This document shows positions 36,169 to 41,564 of a stretch of 49,989 bases of DNA, one piece after another. The notes below the pieces were generated by a model. The model worked only from the letters and a program-made list of their open reading frames with translations. It searched no databases and was not told where the DNA came from. Both the position numbers and the translations under genes were made by a program. Every line of letters begins with the position of its first letter. Within the stretch, counting starts at the first letter, position 1. Source of the stretch: Bacteroidaceae bacterium. Lineage in GTDB: Bacteria; Bacteroidota; Bacteroidia; Bacteroidales; Bacteroidaceae. The DNA lies in the NCBI GenBank assembly GCA_017516885.1, contig JAFXAR010000010.1:1-49989 (forward strand), read 5' to 3'.

Positions 36169-37074
36169 ATGAAAAAGTTGTTTTTGACCTTAATGTTTGC
36201 TGCTGCACTGCTCTCAAGTGCAAATGCCCAGTTGCTGTATAAGATTTCAGGAAAAGGCTTGGAAAAGCCTTCGTATATAGTTGGAACATATCATCTTGCT
36301 CCTGCAGCATTTGCCGATTCCATTCCCGGTGCAAATGATGCTGTTGCCTCAGTGGAGCAGGTTTGCGGCGAGGTTGACATGGCCGAAATGGAGTCCATGG
36401 CAGGTATGCAGAAGGTGATGAAAGCTATGATGCTCCCCGACGGCAAGTCTCTTGCTGATGTTCTCTCAAAAGAGGAGATGGATAAGCTGAATGCCTTTAT
36501 GCTTGAGGTTTTAGGTACCGACATGAACAATCCAATGGTGTCAATGCAGATGGGAAAAATGACACCTACAGCTATAAGCACTCAGTTGCAGCTGGTGCAG
36601 TTTATGAAAAAGACCCCGGGCTTTAATCCTGAGGCGATGATTGACAGTCATTTCCAGCAGGTGGCAAAGAAGAGCGGCAAACCGGTTATTGGATTTGAGA
36701 CACTTGATTTCCAGATTTCAGTGCTTTATACCGGAACGTCAATTGAACGTCAGAAAGAGCTGCTTGTATGCATGATTGACAATCAGGAATTCAACAACAA
36801 GGTGATGGATATGCTCACTGAAGCCTATTTTACACAGAACATGGAAAAGATTCTTGAAGTAAGCGAGATGAAGATGGGCAGCAGCTGTGACAGTTCGGCC
36901 GAGGAAGACGAAGCAATCCTTTACAAGCGCAACGCCGACTGGGTTGAAAAGATGCCTGCAATCATATCCGGCAAATCAACACTCTTTGTTGTTGGTGCGG
37001 CTCATCTCCCCGGCGAACGTGGAGTGCTTGAGATGCTCAAGAAAGAGGGTTACACTGTTGAGGGTGTTAAGTAA
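36169..37074 (+). CDS. TraB/GumN family protein
   Basis: 301 residues with a signal peptide (ending SSANAQ). The family metal-site elements are G-T-Y-H (YIVGTYHLAP), the acidic EVDMAEM segment, and the C-terminal FVVGAAHLPGERGV. The family (TIKI/TraB) includes predicted membrane or periplasmic metalloproteases, though bacterial GumN members are of unknown role. Length is normal. A terminator hairpin lies 20 bp after the stop. Confidence 0.88.
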   Translation: MKKLFLTLMFAAALLSSANAQLLYKISGKGLEKPSYIVGTYHLAPAAFADSIPGANDAVASVEQVCGEVDMAEMESMAGMQKVMKAMMLPDGKSLADVLSKEEMDKLNAFMLEVLGTDMNNPMVSMQMGKMTPTAISTQLQLVQFMKKTPGFNPEAMIDSHFQQVAKKSGKPVIGFETLDFQISVLYTGTSIERQKELLVCMIDNQEFNNKVMDMLTEAYFTQNMEKILEVSEMKMGSSCDSSAEEDEAILYKRNADWVEKMPAIISGKSTLFVVGAAHLPGERGVLEMLKKEGYTVEGVK

Positions 37075-37094
37075 TAGACCTTTTTACAAATACA

Positions 37095-37128
37095 GGAGAG
37101 TGGGTCTGGAAAAGGCACACTCTCTTTT
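37095..37128 (+). terminator. Terminator after the TraB/GumN gene
   Basis: GAGAGTG (37096-37102) and CACTCTC (37118-37124) are exact complements around a 15-nt loop, followed by TTTT (37125-37128). Confidence 0.6.
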
Positions 37129-37134
37129 CGGCAA

Positions 37135-37155
37135 TTTAGAAACTGTTGGTTAAAG
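37135..37155 (+). repeat. Related leader motif, opposite orientation, before the PepSY-TM gene
   Basis: TTTAGAAACTGTTGGTTAAA ends 1-2 bp before the ATG at 37157. It shares the TTTAGAA and AACTGTT parts with the family but is less conserved and points the other way relative to the gene. Confidence 0.4.
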
Positions 37156-37156
37156 T

Positions 37157-38509
37157 ATGAAGAATTTCTTTCGTAAATTGCATCTGTGGTTATCTGTGCC
37201 GTTTGGCGTAGTAATTACCATAATATGCTTTACTGGTGCAATGATGGTTTTTGAAAGTGAGATAACCGCCTTTTGCATCAGCGACATAACCACTGTTGCT
37301 CCGGGAGAGAAGGCTCTTCCATTGGATAAGCTGGTGGAAAAGGTGAAGCCTTTTCTTGGCGAAGGGGTGAAGGTGGGCAGTGTAGCTGTCTCTTCGTCAC
37401 CTTCCAAGGCATATAAGGTAAACCTTTCAAAGCCTCATCGCGCAGCTGTTTATGTAAACCAGTATACAGGCGAGGTGCTGGGATACTATGAGCGTCTGCC
37501 TTTTTTTGATGTGATGCGCCGCATGCATCGCTGGCTTATGGATACCCGCCCCGGGGATGGCGGCATTTATTGGGGAAAGATGATTGTTGGGGTGAGCACT
37601 CTTGCTTTTGCGCTTATTCTTTTCACCGGTTTGATAGCATGGTGGCCGCGTAACAGAAAAATGCTCAAGAATCGTGTTCAAATTGTGGCAAGCAAGGGCG
37701 TGAACCGCTTCTGGCACGATTTGCATGTGGCCGGCGGCTTTTATGCTCTGCTTTTCCTGCTTGCAATGTCACTTACAGGCCTCACCTGGTTCTTTGGGCT
37801 TCAAAACAACAATTTTAAATTTGCTGGTACTGTAAATCATGTGCAGAACGATAACAAAATTGTTGCCGAAATGAATGGAGCACAAAAAACCGGAAGTTCA
37901 AGAGGGGAGTGCATTGGTGACTGTTCAAGTTGCGATGGCGTTCCTTGCGGCAAGAATCCTGCTCCGGTTCAGGCCGATGCTATTACGAGTGCAACATCTC
38001 AGGCTGATGCCACTACGGGCGCTACTGTGAACGCCGACGCTGTTACTGCAGCAACCGCTCAGGCCGATGCCTCAACAGGCGCTACAGTGGGCGCTGATGC
38101 TGTTACAGCGGCAACAGCCAAGTCTGCCCCGGCACAAAATGCCGATTATTCCAAATGGCAGCTTGCTCTTGATAAAGTAACTGCGTGTGTAAAGGATTAT
38201 TCTGAGATTACCGTTTCTGATGGCGCTGTAAGTGTTGCGCCGGATGGTATGGGCAACCAGCGTGCAATAGACATTTACAGATTTGACAAACAGACAGGTG
38301 ATATAATCTCGCCTTTGTTTTATGACGAAATGCCTTTAGACTTTAAGACTGCTGGCTGGATACGCACCCTGCATGTAGGGTCATGGGGTGGAGTGTTCTC
38401 AAAGGTGCTTTATTTCCTTGCAGCATTGCTTGGCGCTACGCTGCCTCTTACCGGTTATTATTTATGGATAAGGAGAATTTGTCTTAAGAAAAAGAATAAA
38501 AAGCAATAA
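37157..38509 (+). CDS. PepSY-associated TM protein with periplasmic cysteine cluster and flavinylation-like repeats
   Basis: 450 residues. Four membrane helices are predicted near residues 12-32, 141-162, 194-214 and 416-436. Conserved-type His residues flank them (RKLHLWLS, MHRWLM, FWHDLHVAGG, IRTLHVG), as in PepSY_TM proteins linked to heme-dependent or flavin-linked electron transfer and iron reduction. Positive residues at both ends place residues 215-415 in the periplasm. That loop carries C252-x3-C256-x2-C259-x4-C264, then five 10-residue units (272-321) that resemble ApbE flavinylation sites, then a PepSY-like region. The family usually has a plain PepSY domain in this loop. It may be a periplasmic electron-transfer module; its partner is unknown. 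A motif copy lies just before the start. Confidence 0.85.
   Translation: MKNFFRKLHLWLSVPFGVVITIICFTGAMMVFESEITAFCISDITTVAPGEKALPLDKLVEKVKPFLGEGVKVGSVAVSSSPSKAYKVNLSKPHRAAVYVNQYTGEVLGYYERLPFFDVMRRMHRWLMDTRPGDGGIYWGKMIVGVSTLAFALILFTGLIAWWPRNRKMLKNRVQIVASKGVNRFWHDLHVAGGFYALLFLLAMSLTGLTWFFGLQNNNFKFAGTVNHVQNDNKIVAEMNGAQKTGSSRGECIGDCSSCDGVPCGKNPAPVQADAITSATSQADATTGATVNADAVTAATAQADASTGATVGADAVTAATAKSAPAQNADYSKWQLALDKVTACVKDYSEITVSDGAVSVAPDGMGNQRAIDIYRFDKQTGDIISPLFYDEMPLDFKTAGWIRTLHVGSWGGVFSKVLYFLAALLGATLPLTGYYLWIRRICLKKKNKKQ
37970..38119 (+). repeat. Five tandem 30-bp coding units encoding flavinylation-like motifs
   Basis: The units read QADAITSATS, QADATTGATV, NADAVTAATA, QADASTGATV and GADAVTAATA. 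Units 2 and 4 fit the ApbE target pattern D-x-x-T/S-G-A-T. Unit 1 has S, and units 3 and 5 have A, at the G position. Units 3 and 5 encode the same nine residues (ADAVTAATA) yet differ at six of nine codons, all silently, so the protein motif is being kept while the DNA has drifted. There is no DNA-level identity of the sort left by recent slippage. Confidence 0.85.
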
Positions 38510-38512
38510 TCA

Positions 38513-38546
38513 TCATTCGGGGCAGCCTGTTGGCTGCCCCGAATGA
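38513..38546. terminator. Strong bidirectional terminator between convergent genes
   Basis: CATTCGGGGCAGCC (38514-38527) and GGCTGCCCCGAATG (38532-38545) pair perfectly around TGTT, and one outer T-A pair extends the stem to 15 bp. It lies 3 bp after the PepSY-TM stop and 7 bp before the end of the DUF4488 gene. Confidence 0.85.
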
Positions 38547-38553
38547 GAATATG

Positions 38554-39057
38554 TTACTTTGCTCCGTAAGGTATTACCCTGAGCCATACTTCGCTCACCC
38601 AATTCTCGTCACTTCCACCGCCAAGGTTGTATTCAATGTAGAGAATGTTCGGATTCTTCTCGTTGAATCTGTAGCGCAGCTGTGAGATTGTGTTGTTCAG
38701 GCTGCTGTCAAGATAGTGCTTGTTTATGTACTCAAGATAGTTGTTGTCTTCCTGCAGAACAATATCCCCTTCCTGGGTTATGAACGAGAGTGTGCTTGTC
38801 TTTGGCTCTTGTGTCTCCGACTGGCTGAAAGGAACATTTACTCCTAATACTACATAGTACTGATAGCTGCTGGTAATTGTCTTGTAGATTTGCTTGCCGA
38901 TGTAGGCTGTGCCGCCTTCGGGCGTTACCACCTCCTCGACATACTGCCATACTCCCAAGAGCGGTTTAATCTTTAAATCTTCATTTCCCTGTTTGGCACT
39001 GGTGGCGTTCACGCTGCCTATGAGCATGAGCGCAAGTAGAAACACGACCTTTTTCAT
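38554..39057 (-). CDS. DUF4488-like secreted protein
   Basis: 167 residues with a signal peptide (MKKVVFLLALMLIGSVNATSA). The mature part begins LKIKPLLGVWQYVEE, the G-x-W start of lipocalin-like DUF4488 proteins in Bacteroidetes. A pattern of strands (SSYQYYVVLGVN, TSTLSFITQEGDIVL, LRYRFNEKNPNILYIEYNL) and the C-terminal EVWLRV complete the fold. The function is unknown. Its start is 11 bp from a palindromic leader motif (39069-39093). Confidence 0.65.
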   Translation of the reverse strand: MKKVVFLLALMLIGSVNATSAKQGNEDLKIKPLLGVWQYVEEVVTPEGGTAYIGKQIYKTITSSYQYYVVLGVNVPFSQSETQEPKTSTLSFITQEGDIVLQEDNNYLEYINKHYLDSSLNNTISQLRYRFNEKNPNILYIEYNLGGGSDENWVSEVWLRVIPYGAK

Positions 39058-39068
39058 AGCGGTAAATG

Positions 39069-39204
39069 TTTAGAAGCAGTTTGAATTTCTAAAAAACTTT
39101 TTCTTATAGAAGCGGTTTTTTGTTTATTTGCCGTTTTTTATATTCAAAAATGCTTTTTTGAATATAAAAAAACTTGGCAATATAAATTTAAACTGCTTCT
39201 TAAA
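39069..39204. repeat. Nested inverted repeat (MITE- or REP-like), 135 bp
   Basis: The outer arms AGAAGCAGTTTGAATTT (39072-39088) and AAATTTAAACTGCTTCT (39184-39200) pair 16 of 17. The inner arms TTTTTTATATTCAAAAA (39134-39150) and TTTTTGAATATAAAAAA (39155-39171) pair 17 of 17 around TGCT. Further pairing (TTGCC/GGCAA) lies between. A third part-copy of the outer motif (AGAAGCGGTTT) is at 39108-39118. The left outer arm is also the leader motif of the DUF4488 gene. The rest of the 39058-39399 gap holds a -7 box and another degenerate copy (39262-39300), but no gene. Confidence 0.65.
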
Positions 39205-39363
39205 GATTATTGTTTGCGTATGTCACTTGCAAGGTACGAAAAAAAATGAAACAAAAAATAATAAACTGTTTAAATTTATATAAAAAATAAAGCAGCTTCT
39301 TATTTTGTCTCTTTTTTTTGTTTTATGAATGGTTGCAGCTCCTTTAGAATAGCTGTTTTTTAG

Positions 39364-39371
39364 TATCTTCG
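39364..39371 (+). promoter_or_regulatory. -7 box before the DUF454 gene
   Basis: TATCTTCG is close to TAnnTTTG; no -33 TTTG is seen. The leader would be about 22 nt to the ATG at 39400. Confidence 0.4.
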
Positions 39372-39399
39372 CACTGCAAAATGCAAATTGACGCTCTTT

Positions 39400-39759
39400 A
39401 TGAAATATATACTTGCCTTTTTGGGAACTTTGTCCCTGTTGCTCGGTGTCATCGGCATTTTTCTGCCGGTATTGCCAACAACGCCTTTTCTGCTGCTGTC
39501 GGCAGCCCTTTACCTGCGCAGTTCCAGAAGGCTTTACAATTGGCTGATGTCCCACCACCGTTTAGGGCCGTATATTAGGAATTTCCAAATAAACAAGTCT
39601 ATTCCCTTAAGGGTTAAGATTGTATCTGTTAGCATGGTGTGGATTACGCTCCTCTATTGTGCCTTTTTTGTAGCCTCGCAATGGTGGATGGGTGTTATTT
39701 TTATAGCAATTGCCGTTGGGGTGAGCGCGCATATTCTGCACTATAAGACTATGAGGTGA
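39400..39759 (+). CDS. DUF454/YbaN family inner membrane protein
   Basis: 119 residues from the ATG at 39400 (a TTG four codons upstream is possible). The first helix with LGVIGIFLPVLPTTPFLLLSAALY is the hallmark of the YbaN/DUF454 family, followed by RSSRRLYNWLMSHHRLGPYIRNF and two more membrane helices. The family's function is unknown. It converges on the methionine sulfoxide reductase gene with a 15-bp gap. Confidence 0.88.
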   Translation: MKYILAFLGTLSLLLGVIGIFLPVLPTTPFLLLSAALYLRSSRRLYNWLMSHHRLGPYIRNFQINKSIPLRVKIVSVSMVWITLLYCAFFVASQWWMGVIFIAIAVGVSAHILHYKTMR

Positions 39760-39774
39760 CGGCAGAAGCGTTTC

Positions 39775-40242
39775 TTACAGCAGTGTGGCAATTTTTTCGA
39801 GCCACTCTTTGTCGGTGGCGTCAAAAGTTGAGTAGTGCTCGCTGTCAATGTCAAGCACGGCTTTTACAGTGCCGTTATCCATTATGGGCACTACAATTTC
39901 ACTTTTTGATGCGCTGCTGCATGCTATGTGTCCGGGGAACTGCTCTACGTCGGGGACTACCTGGGTTGTGCGCTCTTTCCATGCTGTGCCGCATACGCCG
40001 CGGCCGAAAGCTATGCGGGTGCATGCAAGCGGTCCTTGGAAAGGGCCGAGTACAAGCTCGTTGCCAATTACACGGTAGAATCCTGTCCACCAGAATCCGA
40101 AAGTGCTGTGTATCATTGCTGCGGCATTGGCCATTAGGGCAATGCTGTCGCTCTCGCACTCTCTCATTGCCTCTATTTGCCTGTAGAGCAGGGTGTATTT
40201 TTCTCTCTTCCCGCCTTCTGCAATTTTAAGTTCTTCTGCCAT
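39775..40242 (-). CDS. msrC: Free methionine-R-sulfoxide reductase (GAF domain)
   Basis: 155 residues from the ATG at 40242 (MAEELKIAEG). The GAF-fold enzyme reduces free methionine-R-sulfoxide with three cysteines, here C74 (PLACTRI), C84 (GRGVCGTAW) and C108 (HIACSSASKSEIVVP), matching C84/C94/C118 of the E. coli protein. It is the last gene of the minus-strand operon with feoAB, the hemerythrin gene and the LuxR-type regulator, 11 bp after the regulator. This fits a redox-stress role. Confidence 0.92.
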   Translation of the reverse strand: MAEELKIAEGGKREKYTLLYRQIEAMRECESDSIALMANAAAMIHSTFGFWWTGFYRVIGNELVLGPFQGPLACTRIAFGRGVCGTAWKERTTQVVPDVEQFPGHIACSSASKSEIVVPIMDNGTVKAVLDIDSEHYSTFDATDKEWLEKIATLL

Positions 40243-40253
40243 GGCCTGGGATT

Positions 40254-40844
40254 TTAGAAGTCGGAAATGTCTATTAGCTTGTTCATTATGGCATATACGG
40301 TAAGTCCGGGGATACTGTTGATGCCTAATTTTTGGGAGATGTTGCGGCGGTGCGATATAACGGTGTATATTGATATGTTGAATTCGTCGGCAATCTCCTT
40401 GTTTGTCAGTCCTTTGGCAACGGCGGTCAGAATGTCGCGCTCGCGTGCCGAGAGTTCGTTTAAGTCGCTCTTGGGGTTCTGTGCATTCTCTTCGACAGCG
40501 CTTTTCAGCTTCTGTATTATTCGCGCGGCATTGTCGTATATGCCTATGCATTCGTCGTACTGGCGCAGGACTTTCTCCTCGTAGCTGCTGTGTGTAAGCG
40601 CTACCAGTGCTGCTGTTGTGCTGCTGAGGCTTGCTCGAATGTCAAGCCTTTCATTGTAGTCAATTACTGCCGGATTTATTATTATAATGTCAATGTCGCT
40701 GTTGGCGGCATTGTAGTAATCAGTATTGCTCAATGTCTGCACCAATGAGAATTCCGGCTGCTTGGCAATGATTGATGCAATTCCGGCTGCAACTATCTCC
40801 GACGGTTCAATGAGTATGATTTTATATTTATTCTCCTTGTTCAT
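40254..40844 (-). CDS. LuxR-type transcription regulator with degenerate receiver domain
   Basis: 196 residues. The C-terminal HTH (LSARERDILTAVAKGLTNKEIADEFNISIYTVISHRRNI) is a clear LuxR/NarL-type helix-turn-helix. The N-terminal 120 residues have a receiver-like fold, but the acidic pocket reads IEPSE and the phospho-acceptor position reads IIINPAVI, with Asn for Asp. Phosphorylation is therefore unlikely, and another signal may be used. It overlaps the hemerythrin gene by 17 bp. It probably controls iron or nitrosative-stress genes nearby. Confidence 0.85.
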   Translation of the reverse strand: MNKENKYKIILIEPSEIVAAGIASIIAKQPEFSLVQTLSNTDYYNAANSDIDIIIINPAVIDYNERLDIRASLSSTTAALVALTHSSYEEKVLRQYDECIGIYDNAARIIQKLKSAVEENAQNPKSDLNELSARERDILTAVAKGLTNKEIADEFNISIYTVISHRRNISQKLGINSIPGLTVYAIMNKLIDISDF

Positions 40845-41541
40845 TGCTGTTCTCTAATTTTTCAACCAACGGTATAAGCAGTTTGTTCTCTATGAGCGAA
40901 TGTTTGCTCAGGTCGTTCTCTACATTGTAAATTTCGCCCAGCAGCTCAAATCGCAGCGGCGATGAGTACTCTTCGTTCAGATACTTTATAATGATATTTT
41001 TAAGGTCGTTGAGCTTCTCGTTTATATTGCTGTGATTGTGCTCAAACTGTGCTATGTTGTATTTCTTTCCATTCTCCCTGCCGTTCTCAATTAGGCTTTC
41101 TATGTATGGGAACACAACCTCTTCCTCGTAGCGGAAGTGGTTTGTTACCTCAGTGTCATAGTCATCGTAGAACTTGTCAATGAGCCTGCGGCTAACCTCG
41201 TCAATCTCCTTTACAAGATTATGTATGCGGTTGTGTATGCTTGGGAACGATACCGTTGTATAGTATTTGTGCGATGCGTGCAGATAGGCGGTTATGCTCT
41301 TAATGTCCTTTTCGCTAAGGGTGTTTACATCGGGCATGTAGTCTTTGTGCGAGTAGATGTTGCATATCATCAGGAACAGTTCTGTTGATATTCCGTAGCG
41401 CGTACATGCTTCGGCCACAGTGGCTTCGCCGAAACCGAGCTTTATTTCAAGCCTTTGCAGTATTGAGAGCAGGCTGCCGTCCTTTGCTAAAAGGTCGGCA
41501 ACTTTCATTCGTTTTGTGTATATTGTCTCCTTGTTGTCCAT
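40828..41541 (-). CDS. Hemerythrin-domain protein, probable iron-sulfur cluster repair (RIC-like)
   Basis: 237 residues from the ATG at 41541 (MDNKETIYTKR). A four-helix hemerythrin-like domain carries diiron ligands: H in SFPSIHNRIHNL, H-x3-E in HFRYEEEVVFPYI, H in FEHNHSNI and H-x3-E in KHSLIENKLLIPL. The N-terminal 70 residues (VADLLAKDGSLLSILQRL) differ from the Cys-bearing ScdA N-domain of classic RIC proteins. The neighbouring iron transporter and Met-sulfoxide reductase suggest repair of nitrosative or oxidative damage. It starts 23 bp after feoAB and overlaps the regulator by 17 bp. Confidence 0.85.
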   Translation of the reverse strand: MDNKETIYTKRMKVADLLAKDGSLLSILQRLEIKLGFGEATVAEACTRYGISTELFLMICNIYSHKDYMPDVNTLSEKDIKSITAYLHASHKYYTTVSFPSIHNRIHNLVKEIDEVSRRLIDKFYDDYDTEVTNHFRYEEEVVFPYIESLIENGRENGKKYNIAQFEHNHSNINEKLNDLKNIIIKYLNEEYSSPLRFELLGEIYNVENDLSKHSLIENKLLIPLVEKLENSNEQGE

Positions 41542-41564
41542 ATATGTTTTTTCTTTTATTGTTA

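Noticed and set aside
37970-38119. CRISPR-like or simple slippage repeat
   Set aside because: The 30-bp units differ silently at many codons and lie in frame within a gene. There are no spacers of constant length and no cas genes.
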